A DNA stretch of 47,174 bases. Source: Fimbriimonas ginsengisoli Gsoil 348 (lineage in GTDB: Bacteria; Armatimonadota; Fimbriimonadia; Fimbriimonadales; Fimbriimonadaceae). A program made the translations under genes and the position numbers. This document shows, piece after piece, positions 16,078 through 25,848 of this stretch (within the stretch, counting starts at the first letter, position 1; every line of letters begins with the position of its first letter). The notes below the pieces were generated by a model, which worked only from the letters and a program-made list of their open reading frames with translations, made no database searches and was not told the origin of the DNA. Location: positions 1 to 47,174 of the forward strand of contig CAMCVK010000018.1 of assembly GCA_945881865.1 (NCBI GenBank), written 5' to 3'.

Positions 16078-17006
16078 GTCTACAACACGAACCAGTAATG
16101 ATGAAGGAAGTTTTGGAGGTCCTATCTCCGAAGCCTGGTGACGTAGTCGTAGATGGCACGGTTGGACTAGGCGGTCATGCGGCTCGAATGTGCGACATGA
16201 TCGCCCCAGAAGGGACACTACTTGCTTTCGATCGTGATCCGGAGATGCTTGCAGAAGCCGAGCTTCGTCTAGCTTCTAAGCAAACCGTGAAGCGCATCTA
16301 CTTTAACCAAGATTTTAGGACGGCAGCCCACGAACTGGCGGCTAGAAGCTTGTATGCAAACGGAATTCTGCTCGACTTGGGCTACAACAGCGCGCAGGTA
16401 GATGATCCAACCCGCGCCTTTTCGTTCAAGCATGACGTTCCGCTCGATATGCGCTTTAACCCAGCCTTAGGCGAACCGGCAACCGCCAAGGTGAATCGGA
16501 TGAGCCAGGTGCAGCTGGAGACCGCGATCTTCGAGTTGGCCGATGAAAAGTGGGCCGGCCCGATTTCCCGCCAAATCGTCGAGCGACGCAAGACGCAGCC
16601 GCTGCGCACCACGAACGATCTTGTCGAGTGTGTCCTTGCCGCTATCCCGCCACGCGCACGCGAGAAGCGGATTCACCCGGCTACTCGCACTTTCATGGCG
16701 ATTCGGATCCTAACGAACGATGAGCTTGAAGGGCTGGACGATGCCCTTTTCGCACTGGCTGGCCGTTTGGCGGATGGCGGCACGTTGGTAGTGCTCTCTT
16801 TCCATTCCGGCGAGGATCGCATCGTGAAGCAAGCTTTTCGCCAACTTGCCGATAACGGTTTCACTGACCTCACCCGGAAGCCGCTTGTGCCGGGTTCATC
16901 CGAAATTTCACGTAACTCTCGCAGCAGAAGTACTAAACTTCGCGCGATTCGAAAACCTGTTTCTGCCGGCAATGGAATTCCGGCTTGCCTTGGAAGTGCA
17001 TCATGA
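16074..17006 (+). CDS. rsmH: 16S rRNA m4C1402 methyltransferase RsmH (MraW)
   Basis: A 310-residue SAM-dependent enzyme that N4-methylates C1402 of 16S rRNA in the ribosomal P-site region. The SAM-binding loop is VVDGTVGLGGHAARM (about 25-39). HEPVMMKEVLEVL at the N-terminus, GILLDLGYNSAQVDD, AFSFKHDVPLDMRF and LVVLSFHSGEDRIVK are standard RsmH segments. The canonical LGVSS stretch reads LGYNS here. The GTG start at 16074 overlaps the mraZ stop by 4 nt, so translation is probably coupled. Confidence 0.95.
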   Translation: MSLQHEPVMMKEVLEVLSPKPGDVVVDGTVGLGGHAARMCDMIAPEGTLLAFDRDPEMLAEAELRLASKQTVKRIYFNQDFRTAAHELAARSLYANGILLDLGYNSAQVDDPTRAFSFKHDVPLDMRFNPALGEPATAKVNRMSQVQLETAIFELADEKWAGPISRQIVERRKTQPLRTTNDLVECVLAAIPPRAREKRIHPATRTFMAIRILTNDELEGLDDALFALAGRLADGGTLVVLSFHSGEDRIVKQAFRQLADNGFTDLTRKPLVPGSSEISRNSRSRSTKLRAIRKPVSAGNGIPACLGSAS

Positions 17007-17434
17007 TGGCCACAAACTCGCAAGAAACACGCTCGTCCCGACCGAGCCCTTTACAGAACCACCCTTCCCTTGATCCCAAGGCTCCGTCCGAGGCTGCCCT
17101 CAAGGCGGCCGGCCGGCAGACGGCAAGAGGGCGAAGCGTCGGCACCGTGATTGTCTACGCCGTCCTGGCTGTCGTCTGTGCCTCCGCAAGCTGGTTGGGC
17201 TGCACGGCGTTTGCCGGCGTGCAGAAGTTTGCCATCGCGTCTCAAACCGCCGACATGAAGTCGCTTCGAACGGAGATCATGAACGATATCCGAGCCAGCG
17301 ATATTAAGAGTCAGGACCTCGAGCGCAAGCTAATCGCCGAAAACACGGCATCGCGAACGGCGGCTGCTTCGTCCTTTATCGCGGAGCCGGTCCGTTCGGC
17401 GCCGGAGTCAACCTTTGTCGCCAGTAACCGCTGA
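17003..17434 (+). CDS. ftsL: FtsL-like single-pass division protein
   Basis: A 143-residue protein in the usual ftsL position between rsmH and ftsI. The ATG at 17003 overlaps the rsmH stop (ATGATG) and has GGAAG 6 bases upstream. A polar N-terminal region of about 45 residues precedes one hydrophobic segment (VGTVIVYAVLAVVCASASWLG) and then a helical, charge-rich stretch that could form a short coiled coil (MKSLRTEIMNDIRASDIKSQ). This topology matches FtsL, which bridges FtsQ, FtsB and FtsI at the septum. Sequence similarity is too weak to prove it, so the call rests on position and topology. Confidence 0.65.
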   Translation: MMATNSQETRSSRPSPLQNHPSLDPKAPSEAALKAAGRQTARGRSVGTVIVYAVLAVVCASASWLGCTAFAGVQKFAIASQTADMKSLRTEIMNDIRASDIKSQDLERKLIAENTASRTAAASSFIAEPVRSAPESTFVASNR

Positions 17435-19313
17435 TAACATCCGTAAGTGGCTCGTCTACTTACCGATCGCCGCATTGGGCGTCGGGTCGGTCGCAACCCA
17501 GGCACGGCTGCAACTGGTAGAGCGGGACGGCGTCTTGGCGCTGGCGAAGAAGCACGGCCGCTACATGAGGTCCGAAGCGGAGGTCGCTTCGCGCGGCGAG
17601 ATCGTCGACCGAAATGGTTCTCCGCTTGCCCAGCAAGACCCACTGATCCGCCTTGTGCTGGACAAGGGATTTAAGAAGATCAGAACGAAGGATCAGAAGC
17701 TCGTTGATTCCGACGAGCGCCTGAGTCCGAATACAGATGGCTTCTATCTGGCGCTGAGTGAAGCCACTGGCATTCCGGCGGCGGAGCTTCGAAACCCGCC
17801 GCAAAAGACGAACCCCTCTAAGAAGGAAGCCCGATCGGACGGCGGCAGCAGCGAATGGATTGTCCGGCTCTCGTCCAAGCAAATCGATCAGGTGAATGCC
17901 ATCAAGGATGCTTGGGATATCACCGGGCTCTCGGTAAACCCGACGGGAAGCCGGGTGTATCCGTTGGGCGAGGCCGCTTCGTTGGTGGTGGGCGATATCG
18001 TTGAGGTTGAGAGTCCATCGATTCTTGGGGTCGGCGAACGAGATCGGGTCAGGTCGAAGCGGGCTCGCACGAAAACGCCGATCTATCAAATGTCAGGGCT
18101 TGAGAAGACGTATCGCAACAAACTCACCGGTCTCAATGGCCTGCGGTTCGCGTTCCCGGTCGCAAAGGCAGAGCCCTTACGCACGAACGAAACCCGACGG
18201 TTGGATGTACCCAAGGTCGACGGACGGCGGATCACCACGACCCTCGACGCGGAGATCCAGACGGCGGCATATGAAGCCGTGAAGAAAGCTACCGTGCAGT
18301 TTGGCGCTGAGCGGGCGGTGGCGGTCGTCATGGAACCCACCAGCGGAGATGTTCTGGCGATGGCCAGCTATCCAAGTTTTGACCCCAAACCGATGGCGGA
18401 CAACAACAAAAAGAACGGCGCAAAACTGAACATGGCGGTTTCTTGGCGCGGCGAGCCCGGCTCTATGTTCAAGGTGCTTATTCTCGCTAAGGCACTTGAT
18501 GCCGGTGTCATCGGGCTTAACGACAGCTATCTGTGTCACGGTTCGCAAAAAATCGGTTCTCGGACCGTGAAGTGCGACGAGGGCAGAGCCCACGGACCGG
18601 TCGGCATCGAAATGGCCATCGCCCGAAGTTGCAACCTCGATGCCGCGCGGTGGGCCAATAAGATCGGGTTCGGAGAGCTGAAAGGCTTCCTTGAGGAGAC
18701 GCTGCTCACGGGAACCACGGACATCGCCGTGCCGGCGGAGGCTCGCAGTGCGCCGCTGCTGGTGGAGAACGACCTTGCCCACCTCACCGCGACGCTCGGG
18801 TTTGGCCAGTCGGCCATTTACAGCCCCATCGGCCTCGTAACCGCTTTTTCGATGCTTGCCAACCAAGGTCGCTTGGTGAAGCCGCGGTTGGTCTCGCGCA
18901 TTGGCGAGACGGAGCAACCATGCGACATCGGTAAGGCGGTTCTAAAGCCCGGGACCGCGGCTACGGTCCTAAGCTGCATGAAGGCGGTCGTGCAACACGA
19001 TCGTGGTACGGGCCACCGACTTCGCATTGCAGGTTACGAGCTAGGCGGGAAAACCGGAACGGCCGAGAAGGGGAACCAAGGGACGAAGTACGGCTACGTT
19101 TCGAACTTCATCGGCATGGTGCCGGCCGAAAACCCGCGCGCGGTTGTCCTCGTAATGGTGGATCATCCCGCACCAGGCAAGCCCTACCACGGCTCCGAAG
19201 TTGCCGGGCCGGCTTTCCGAGAGATCGCCGAGGCGCTGATTCGGCGGCTCCAACTGCCGAAAAAGGTCACGGTGCCGACGCGTGAACGGCGGGTTGCCGG
19301 GCAGGTATCGTGA
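17415..19313 (+). CDS. ftsI: Septal peptidoglycan transpeptidase FtsI (PBP3)
   Basis: A 632-residue class B penicillin-binding protein that crosslinks septal peptidoglycan. An N-terminal membrane anchor (WLVYLPIAALGVGSVA) is followed by the PBP dimerisation domain (RGEIVDRNGSPLAQ) and then the transpeptidase domain. The catalytic serine is in SMFK (S350/K353), the second motif is SCN (405-407), and the KTG triad is at 546-548. No PASTA domains are present. The TTG start at 17415 has CGGAG 7 bases upstream and lies inside the end of ftsL (20-nt overlap). The partner glycosyltransferase is FtsW, encoded downstream. Confidence 0.94.
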   Translation: MSPVTADNIRKWLVYLPIAALGVGSVATQARLQLVERDGVLALAKKHGRYMRSEAEVASRGEIVDRNGSPLAQQDPLIRLVLDKGFKKIRTKDQKLVDSDERLSPNTDGFYLALSEATGIPAAELRNPPQKTNPSKKEARSDGGSSEWIVRLSSKQIDQVNAIKDAWDITGLSVNPTGSRVYPLGEAASLVVGDIVEVESPSILGVGERDRVRSKRARTKTPIYQMSGLEKTYRNKLTGLNGLRFAFPVAKAEPLRTNETRRLDVPKVDGRRITTTLDAEIQTAAYEAVKKATVQFGAERAVAVVMEPTSGDVLAMASYPSFDPKPMADNNKKNGAKLNMAVSWRGEPGSMFKVLILAKALDAGVIGLNDSYLCHGSQKIGSRTVKCDEGRAHGPVGIEMAIARSCNLDAARWANKIGFGELKGFLEETLLTGTTDIAVPAEARSAPLLVENDLAHLTATLGFGQSAIYSPIGLVTAFSMLANQGRLVKPRLVSRIGETEQPCDIGKAVLKPGTAATVLSCMKAVVQHDRGTGHRLRIAGYELGGKTGTAEKGNQGTKYGYVSNFIGMVPAENPRAVVLVMVDHPAPGKPYHGSEVAGPAFREIAEALIRRLQLPKKVTVPTRERRVAGQVS

Positions 19314-20827
19314 ACCAGTTTTCCGCGCTGCTGGCGGCGGCGGGACACGTCTTAGACGCATCCCTCGAAGACCCGGTGATCACCGGCATGCAAATTGACT
19401 CGCGCAAAGTAGTGCAAGGCGATCTGTTTGTCTGCATGCCGGGCATGAGCCAAGACACTCACGCGTTTTTGCCGATGGCCGCTGAAAACGGGGCGCGTGC
19501 TGCCGTCGTTTACTCCGAGGAAGGGCGTCTTGCCGCCGATGCTCTGGGACTCTCCTCATTCGAACTCGCGCCGACCGACTATTCCGAGACGCTCTGGCGG
19601 ATGTGCGACCTTTGCTACGCGCATCCGACGCGCAGCCTCAAGCTGATTGGCGTGACCGGCACGAACGGAAAGACCACCGTCGCGTGGCTCGTGCGAGAAA
19701 TGCTGCGGATCCTGGGCTACTCCACCGCCTACATCGGCACGCTAGGATTTCAGCTAACCGCCCCGGATGGAACGTCGGTGGTGCGAGAACTGGACAATAC
19801 GACTCCGTTTTGCGTCGAGCTCTACCACCTTCTGGCCGAAGCTCGCGCCGCCGGGGTTGAAGCCATTGCGATGGAAGTTTCCAGCCACGCGCTGGACCAG
19901 CGCCGCGTCGATGGCCTAGAGTTCGACGTTTCCATTTTCACGAACCTAACCCAGGACCATCTGGACTATCACGGCGACATGGCAACCTATGAAGCCGCGA
20001 AGTTTCGCCTTTTCGAGGATTTTCCAAACCACACGGAGAAGCAGACGGTCGCGGTGCTGAACATCGCGGACCGGATCGGGCTTCGCTGGGCGGACCAGCT
20101 TTCCAGCCCGGTGCTCACGTACGGAACCGATTTGGAACTGGAAGACGATGCGGATGTCGTCGGGTTGGAGGCGCACATCGCCGTCGATTCGGTTCGGTTC
20201 GAGCTACAAGAAGCCGAATGGCGCACGGCCTACCACTTCCGGTTGGGAGGTGCCTACAACTTTACAAACCTGGTTTCCGCGCTCGCGGCCCTCGCCGTGG
20301 TTCCGGACCTGCCGATCGAATGGCGATCGATCCTCGCTGCACGAAGCGAGGAGGTTGCCCCGGTTCCCGGCCGATTCGAGCCGGTCCCGAACCAGCGGGG
20401 AATTGGGATTATCGTCGACTATGCGCACACGCCCGACGCGCTTGAGAAGTTGCTGGCCGCCGTCCGACCGCTCACCTCAGGCCGTGTCATCTGCGTCTTT
20501 GGCTGCGGCGGGGACCGAGACCGAACGAAGCGGCCACGCATGGCCCGTGCCGCCAGCCAGGCGAGCGACCTCGTTTACGTGACGAGCGACAACCCGCGAA
20601 CCGAGGACCCCGATGCGATCTTGGTGGAAGTCATGACCGGCGTTGTGCCGGGCGTCGAAGCCGTTCCAATCGTTGATCGCCGCGAGGCGATTTTTGCTGC
20701 TATTGCTGCCGCCAAGCCGGGCGACACCGTCGTGATTGCCGGCAAAGGCCACGAGAACTACCAAATCATCGGCCGCACGAAGTATCCGATGGATGACCGA
20801 GAGATTGCCCGGGAGGCAGTGCAATGA
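19310..20827 (+). CDS. murE: UDP-MurNAc-L-Ala-D-Glu:meso-diaminopimelate ligase MurE
   Basis: A 505-residue cytoplasmic Mur ligase that adds the third stem-peptide residue. The three Mur domains are complete. The ATP loop is TGTNGKTT (116-123), the carbamylated-lysine/metal region follows (MEVSSHALDQRRV), and the substrate-selecting motif is DNPR (427-430). DNPR is the meso-diaminopimelate signature (lysine-adding MurE has DNPA or similar), so the wall should be of the DAP type. The GTG start at 19310 overlaps the ftsI stop (GTGA) and its stop overlaps murF (ATGA). Confidence 0.96.
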   Translation: MNQFSALLAAAGHVLDASLEDPVITGMQIDSRKVVQGDLFVCMPGMSQDTHAFLPMAAENGARAAVVYSEEGRLAADALGLSSFELAPTDYSETLWRMCDLCYAHPTRSLKLIGVTGTNGKTTVAWLVREMLRILGYSTAYIGTLGFQLTAPDGTSVVRELDNTTPFCVELYHLLAEARAAGVEAIAMEVSSHALDQRRVDGLEFDVSIFTNLTQDHLDYHGDMATYEAAKFRLFEDFPNHTEKQTVAVLNIADRIGLRWADQLSSPVLTYGTDLELEDDADVVGLEAHIAVDSVRFELQEAEWRTAYHFRLGGAYNFTNLVSALAALAVVPDLPIEWRSILAARSEEVAPVPGRFEPVPNQRGIGIIVDYAHTPDALEKLLAAVRPLTSGRVICVFGCGGDRDRTKRPRMARAASQASDLVYVTSDNPRTEDPDAILVEVMTGVVPGVEAVPIVDRREAIFAAIAAAKPGDTVVIAGKGHENYQIIGRTKYPMDDREIAREAVQ

Positions 20828-22164
20828 CGGCTAGCGAACTTGCCGGGCGTCTACAAAGCGAGCTTTTCGCCTCGCCCGAGATCGTCGTTACTGGCTTCGC
20901 TACCGATAACCGAGAAGTAAAGCCGGGCGATGCGTTTTTGGCTATCGTCGGTGCGCGGGTCGATGGCCATGAATTTGTCGCGCAAGCCTTTGAGGCCGGT
21001 GCCGGCCTAGCAGTAGTTGAGCGACCGGTAAGCGGGCCTCATATCTTGGTCGACAATCTTGTCAAGGCGCTGGCTCGCTTGGGAGCTTCCCTTCGAGACT
21101 CATTCTCGGGACCCGTGGTTGGCATCACCGGCAGCGCCGGAAAGACCACAACTAAAGAGCTTGTCGCGAGTGCCCTTTCGCCATTGGGCGAGATTCTCAA
21201 GACGGAAGGGAACCGCAACACGGAGTTCACCGCTCCGCTCCTGTGGCCGCAAATTGAACCGGACACCGCGGCGGTCGTCGTGGAAATGAGCATGCGTGGC
21301 TTCGGCCACATCGCGCATCTCGCCGCGTTTTCCCGCCCGACCGTCGGAATCGTTACCAACATTGGCCACTCGCACTTGGAGACGGTCGGAAATCGGGACG
21401 GAATTGCGCGGGCGAAAGGGGAGCTGCTGGAAGCCCTTCCGAGCGACGGAACCGCGATTTTGTCGCGTGAAGACGACTACTTTGCCGCGCTGCAGTCCAT
21501 CGCCCGGCCGCGACGGGTGGTCACGTTTGGCGCAAGCCCGCAAGCTGATTGCCGGATGATTTCTTACGAAGCGACGGGTTGGGAAACCTCCCGCATCAAA
21601 GGCTTCTACTTCGATCTGCCGTGGGAAGCGGAGCTGCCGTTTATCGGTCGTCACCTCGCGATGAACGCGACGGCGGCGGTCGCAGCGGCGGCGGTCGTTG
21701 GCGTCGCGCCACAAGAGGCGGCGGCGAACCTGATCGACGCGGAGCTCCCCCCAATGCGGATGGAAATTCGATCTTGGCGTGGCGCAACCTTGCTGATGGA
21801 TAACTATAACGCCGCGCCGGGAAGCATGCTGGCGGCCCTCGAAACGCTCCGCGAGGCTCGCGAGCCCGGCCGAAAGTTCGTCATCTTGGGCGATATGCGG
21901 GAGCTGGGTGATTACGCCGCCGAGGCGCATCGCGACCTTGGAAAACGCGTGGCGAACCTAAAGTTCGACGGCGTCTTGCTCATCGGGCCGCTGCTCACGG
22001 AGTTTGCCGTCCCCGAGTTTGGTCGCCATCGTCCAGAAGTTGGCGAAGACGCCTCGGCGATCGGCGAGTTTTTGCAGCGCGTGCGGCCCGGAGATAGCGT
22101 TTTGGTGAAAGGAAGTCGAGCCTTGGAACTTGAGAAGGGTATTCCGGCCGAGGAGCAATCATGA
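20824..22164 (+). CDS. murF: UDP-MurNAc-tripeptide:D-Ala-D-Ala ligase MurF
   Basis: A 446-residue Mur ligase that attaches the D-Ala-D-Ala dipeptide to UDP-MurNAc-tripeptide in the cytoplasm. The ATP loop is GITGSAGKTTTKE (MurF form with SAGK). EGNRNTEFTAPL, TNIGHSHLETVG, LMDNYNAAPGSM and ILGDMRELGDYA are diagnostic segments. The dipeptide substrate should come from the Ddl half of the fusion encoded at 26869. The ATG start overlaps the murE stop by 4 nt, and the stop overlaps mraY in the same way. Confidence 0.95.
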   Translation: MTASELAGRLQSELFASPEIVVTGFATDNREVKPGDAFLAIVGARVDGHEFVAQAFEAGAGLAVVERPVSGPHILVDNLVKALARLGASLRDSFSGPVVGITGSAGKTTTKELVASALSPLGEILKTEGNRNTEFTAPLLWPQIEPDTAAVVVEMSMRGFGHIAHLAAFSRPTVGIVTNIGHSHLETVGNRDGIARAKGELLEALPSDGTAILSREDDYFAALQSIARPRRVVTFGASPQADCRMISYEATGWETSRIKGFYFDLPWEAELPFIGRHLAMNATAAVAAAAVVGVAPQEAAANLIDAELPPMRMEIRSWRGATLLMDNYNAAPGSMLAALETLREAREPGRKFVILGDMRELGDYAAEAHRDLGKRVANLKFDGVLLIGPLLTEFAVPEFGRHRPEVGEDASAIGEFLQRVRPGDSVLVKGSRALELEKGIPAEEQS

Positions 22165-23138
22165 TCCTTGCTTTTTGGATTTCCCTGATCGTGGCGGCCA
22201 TAATCAGTAAGCCGACGCTCATGTTGCTGAAGGCCGCCAAGTCGCGTCAGACGATCAGCCAGCACGTGCCAGACGGACACCAGGTGAAACAGGGCACCCC
22301 GACGATGGGCGGCGTGATCCCAGTCGTCGCGGCGATGGCCGCACTCGTGTTCTCCGCCAGCCAGACAGCTTCAGGAGAGCACGCGCGTTTCTATATCGGT
22401 GGCATTATCCTGCTTTTTGGATTCGCGATCATCGGATTTCTAGACGACTACGTGGTTCCACGGATGATGCCGGGCACGCGCGGCCTCAGCTGGATTCCTA
22501 AGCTGATCATGCAATTTGGCGTCGCCGGCGGGGTTTGCATTTGGGCGACGAAGGACTTCCAGATCGTTACCGCCACGGTTCTCATTCTCTTTTTTTCTAA
22601 CGCCTATAACTTTTCCGACGGCCTTGATGCACTCGCGGGCGGTCTCCTGCTTGCGATGGTTCCGGGGTTCGTCGTGTTGGCATCCGTGGGAGGCAGCCCA
22701 GAGGTCGCCGTTCCGGCGATGGCGCTGATGGGAGGAATCATCCCGTTCCTCTTTCTCAACGCGCCGCCCGCACGGGTATTCATGGGCGACTTCGGCTCGT
22801 TGCCGATCGGAGCACTTCTGGGCTATCTCACGGCTTACCTCGCGGGGCAGTTCTCAGCGGGATCTGTCTTCGCTGGCTTGGCCCTGCCAGATGCCACGAC
22901 GACTTACCTTTCGCTCGGCCTCCTTGGCTTCATGATGGCGGCGGAACTCATCCCGGTGCCCATCCAAATTGCCAGCGTGAAGCTGTTCAAACGAAAAGTC
23001 TTCCCATTCACGCCGATTCACCACGCTTTTGAGCGCGCAGGCTGGAAAGAAACGCGGGTGGTTTGGAGCTTTGTCTTGGTCCAGGTTCTAGCGACCGTCG
23101 CCGCCATTACGGTTGCCTATGGGTCGGTCGTCCCGTGA
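22161..23138 (+). CDS. mraY: Phospho-MurNAc-pentapeptide translocase MraY
   Basis: A 325-residue inner-membrane enzyme that transfers phospho-MurNAc-pentapeptide to undecaprenyl phosphate, making lipid I. About ten hydrophobic helices are seen. Characteristic cytoplasmic segments are KQGTPTMGG, GFLDDYV (the metal/substrate Asp pair), NAYNFSDGLDALAGG, FMGDFGSLPIGALLG and the histidine-rich PFTPIHHAFE loop near the C-terminus. ATGA overlap with murF; GTGA overlap with murD. Confidence 0.95.
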   Translation: MILAFWISLIVAAIISKPTLMLLKAAKSRQTISQHVPDGHQVKQGTPTMGGVIPVVAAMAALVFSASQTASGEHARFYIGGIILLFGFAIIGFLDDYVVPRMMPGTRGLSWIPKLIMQFGVAGGVCIWATKDFQIVTATVLILFFSNAYNFSDGLDALAGGLLLAMVPGFVVLASVGGSPEVAVPAMALMGGIIPFLFLNAPPARVFMGDFGSLPIGALLGYLTAYLAGQFSAGSVFAGLALPDATTTYLSLGLLGFMMAAELIPVPIQIASVKLFKRKVFPFTPIHHAFERAGWKETRVVWSFVLVQVLATVAAITVAYGSVVP

Positions 23139-24487
23139 AGCGGTATCTCGTCTACGGTCTCGGACGAAGCGGCCTCGCCGTCGCGAAGGCGTGCGTAAAG
23201 CGCGGCTGGCCCGTGCGGATCGTTGACGAAGCCCTGGAATCTCGGCTTAGCAAGCCGGAGTTGCTGGAAGAAGCCCGCGCGATGGGCGCTACGGTCCAGC
23301 TCGCATTCGATCCGGCAACCGACAATTTGGACTGCGCCGTCCTCGTCGTGAACCCCGCGATTCCAAGAAAGCACCCGTTTCTCCTCCGCGCCGTGGCCGC
23401 CGGTATCGAGGTCATTGGGGAGATCGAATTCGCCTACAACATCGCGCAGGTACCCATCATCGCAATCACCGGAACGAACGGAAAGAGCACGACGACGGTG
23501 ATGACCTACCTGGCGCTGAAGGCGATTGGTGAGTCGCCGATCCTCTGCGGGAACGTTTTTGGCACCGGCTATCCCGAGACGACCCTCACCGAGGCCGCGG
23601 ATCAGGCGGAGAGTGCGAGCATTCTCGTCGCCGAAGTCAGCAGTTTTCAGCTGGAGTGGATTCGCGACTTCCATCCGGCGGTGGCCGGCATCACGAACAT
23701 CTCGCCGGATCACCTCGACCGATACGACAGCTTCGAGGAGTACGCCGCAACGAAGCTCGGCGTCTTTATGAACCTGAGCGACCAGGACTTTGCCGTGCTT
23801 CCGGCAGGCGATCCGGTCATCGCAATCCCAAGCCATCCAAAAACGTACATCTTTGGCGAGGCACCCGCGGACGCTGTGATCGGGCCGGATAGCATCGTCG
23901 TGCTGGGCCAAGAGATCTCAACCAAGGAGTGGAAGGTCTACGGCGGGCACAACTATCGAAATGCCGCGATGGCTTTGCTTCTCGCCGTTTCTATCTTGGA
24001 GAAGGTCGGCAGGTCGCAAGGCGAAGTGCCGCCAGCGGCGATCGAGGCGCTCGCAAACTTCCGTGGCCTCCAGCACCGAATGCAGTGGCTGGGCGAGCGA
24101 CACGCGGTCGAAGTGATCAACAACTCCATGTGCACGAACCCCGTTGCCGTCATCCGTTCGGCGGAATCAGTCGGGAAGCCGGCCCACCTGCTCGTCGGCG
24201 GGGTCAACAAGCAGCTCGACTTCGCGCCGCTGGCGGAGTTCTTGGCGACCTCGCCCCACCGCGTTTACCTGTTTGGCACCGATGCAGGCTCCATCCGGGA
24301 GACGCTTGGAGCCGACCTGCCTGTTTTTAACACCATGGCGGAGGCCTTTATCGCGGCCACGCAAACCGCTGTTTCGGGTGAGGTCATCATGTTGGCGCCT
24401 GGGTGCGCCAGTACGGACCAATTCAGAGACTTTCGCGACCGCGGCAACGTCTTCACCGCGTTAGCGGAGGAGTGGCTAAAAGGATGA
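23135..24487 (+). CDS. murD: UDP-MurNAc-L-alanine:D-glutamate ligase MurD
   Basis: A 450-residue Mur ligase adding D-Glu to UDP-MurNAc-L-Ala. It begins at GTG 23135 (VKRYLVYGLGRSGLAVAKAC), overlapping the mraY stop (GTGA). The frame is also open upstream inside mraY, but that part does not resemble MurD. The ATP loop TGTNGKSTTT is present with the N-terminal UDP-binding fold (YGLGRSG). EVSSFQLEWI, NISPDHLDRY and a C-terminal LLVGGVNKQLDF and LAPGCASTDQF region complete the family pattern. Confidence 0.94.
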   Translation: MKRYLVYGLGRSGLAVAKACVKRGWPVRIVDEALESRLSKPELLEEARAMGATVQLAFDPATDNLDCAVLVVNPAIPRKHPFLLRAVAAGIEVIGEIEFAYNIAQVPIIAITGTNGKSTTTVMTYLALKAIGESPILCGNVFGTGYPETTLTEAADQAESASILVAEVSSFQLEWIRDFHPAVAGITNISPDHLDRYDSFEEYAATKLGVFMNLSDQDFAVLPAGDPVIAIPSHPKTYIFGEAPADAVIGPDSIVVLGQEISTKEWKVYGGHNYRNAAMALLLAVSILEKVGRSQGEVPPAAIEALANFRGLQHRMQWLGERHAVEVINNSMCTNPVAVIRSAESVGKPAHLLVGGVNKQLDFAPLAEFLATSPHRVYLFGTDAGSIRETLGADLPVFNTMAEAFIAATQTAVSGEVIMLAPGCASTDQFRDFRDRGNVFTALAEEWLKG

Positions 24488-25848
24488 ACGTGTCGGTAGA
24501 AGCCAAAGCAGCCACCTCGCTTACGAGGTTTGTCGATTTTCTGCGTGAGCGTCGAAAGACGGATCCGGTGATCCTACTGCTCGGCCTCGTCCTCTCGGTT
24601 GTGGGCATCTGGTACATCTTTGGTGCCGGTGGCGCACGAAGCGAGGTGATAAACGGCAGCGCTCTCTCGGCAGAGTTTAAGCAGCAGGTCATCCTCCTCA
24701 TCGCGGGGCTGGGTGCCTTCTCCATGCTCCGTCTTGCTCGAGAATCCTGGCTCCAGAAGTCCGCCTTCCCGGTTTGGATCGTCTGCATCGTCCTCATGCT
24801 GCTGGTCGTGTTTGCAGGAGATTCTCAGAACAGCAGCCAAAGGTGGCTCGGGGTCGCCGGCGTTCGGTTTCAGCCGTCGGAATTCTGCAAGTACGGCCTG
24901 GTCATCATGCTGGCGGCTGCGTTCGCCGGACGAAAACTGTGGCCGAAAGTGCCGCGCACAATGGGCTTCGAAGAGAAGCTCCGGAAGGTCTTCCCGCTGA
25001 AGCTCAAGCGGGCTTGGCCCGGGATTACGGCACTGTTCGTTATCGTGCTGATCGAGCTCGGGCAAGACCTTGGCACCGCCGGGGTCCTCATCGCGATCCT
25101 GCTCTTCATGAGCGTGTGGGGCCGGGTCTCGTGGAAGTCGCTCGGCGCACTCGCGCTTGTGCTGGTGCTTTGCACGGGCTACTACCTCACCAAAGAGGGC
25201 TACCGATCGGGACGGATTAACTCTCACCTCACCCGGTGGGACGCGAAAAACCTCGTCGACAAGGGATTCCAGACTACGCTTTCGGAAAGCGCTCAGGCCC
25301 GGGGAGGGCTGTTGGGAACTGGCCCCTACACGGGAACGGTCCGACTGTGGATGCCGGCAACGACGAACGACTTCATTCTTGCGACAATCGGAGAAGAGTC
25401 TGGCTTCGTCGGAGCCGCGCTTTGCATTCTGCTCACCTTCGCGCTGGTATTTCGCTTGCTTTGGCATGCGGGACGAATGAAAGGCCCCTTCGCGTCTTTG
25501 GTTCTCATGGGCTCGGCGACATGGATTGGCGTCCAAGCGGGCACAAACATCATGATGGCGAACGCCGCGATCCCAACCATCGGCATTCCGTGGCCGTTCC
25601 TCAGCAGCGGCGGGTCGAGCCTATTGGCCTTGTGGATGATGTTGGGGGCGTGCCAGGCCTGTGTTGCGGCCGAAGCCAGGCGGAAAGATGAGGTGGCGGC
25701 AGAGAACGGAAATTCCGGAAAGCAGAAGGGTTCTGGCGCAAGAAACAGTTCGGGAAAAGGACCACAGAACCAGACTCATAGGGAGGGACAAGTTGCGACT
25801 GATCATCACCGGCGGTGGAACGGGTGGGCACGTCTATCCCGCCCTTGA
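24484..25848 (+). CDS. ftsW: Septal peptidoglycan glycosyltransferase FtsW
   Basis: A 454-residue SEDS-family polytopic membrane protein that polymerises glycan strands at the septum together with FtsI. It starts at ATG 24484, overlapping the murD stop (ATGA). Family segments include GDSQNSSQRWLGVAGVRFQPSEFCKYGLV, IELGQDLGTAG, GEESGFVGAALCILL and the C-terminal GIPWPFLSSGGSSLLALW. The final roughly 45 residues are a polar Lys/Gly/Ser-rich tail outside the membrane domain. The reading frame runs 56 nt into murG, so the tail sequence may be shaped by that overlap. Confidence 0.94.
   Translation: MNVSVEAKAATSLTRFVDFLRERRKTDPVILLLGLVLSVVGIWYIFGAGGARSEVINGSALSAEFKQQVILLIAGLGAFSMLRLARESWLQKSAFPVWIVCIVLMLLVVFAGDSQNSSQRWLGVAGVRFQPSEFCKYGLVIMLAAAFAGRKLWPKVPRTMGFEEKLRKVFPLKLKRAWPGITALFVIVLIELGQDLGTAGVLIAILLFMSVWGRVSWKSLGALALVLVLCTGYYLTKEGYRSGRINSHLTRWDAKNLVDKGFQTTLSESAQARGGLLGTGPYTGTVRLWMPATTNDFILATIGEESGFVGAALCILLTFALVFRLLWHAGRMKGPFASLVLMGSATWIGVQAGTNIMMANAAIPTIGIPWPFLSSGGSSLLALWMMLGACQACVAAEARRKDEVAAENGNSGKQKGSGARNSSGKGPQNQTHREGQVATDHHRRWNGWARLSRP

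Noticed and set aside
24574-25536. 320-codon minus-strand frame opposite ftsW
   Set aside because: Antisense to a highly conserved membrane protein gene; extreme charge and no domain.
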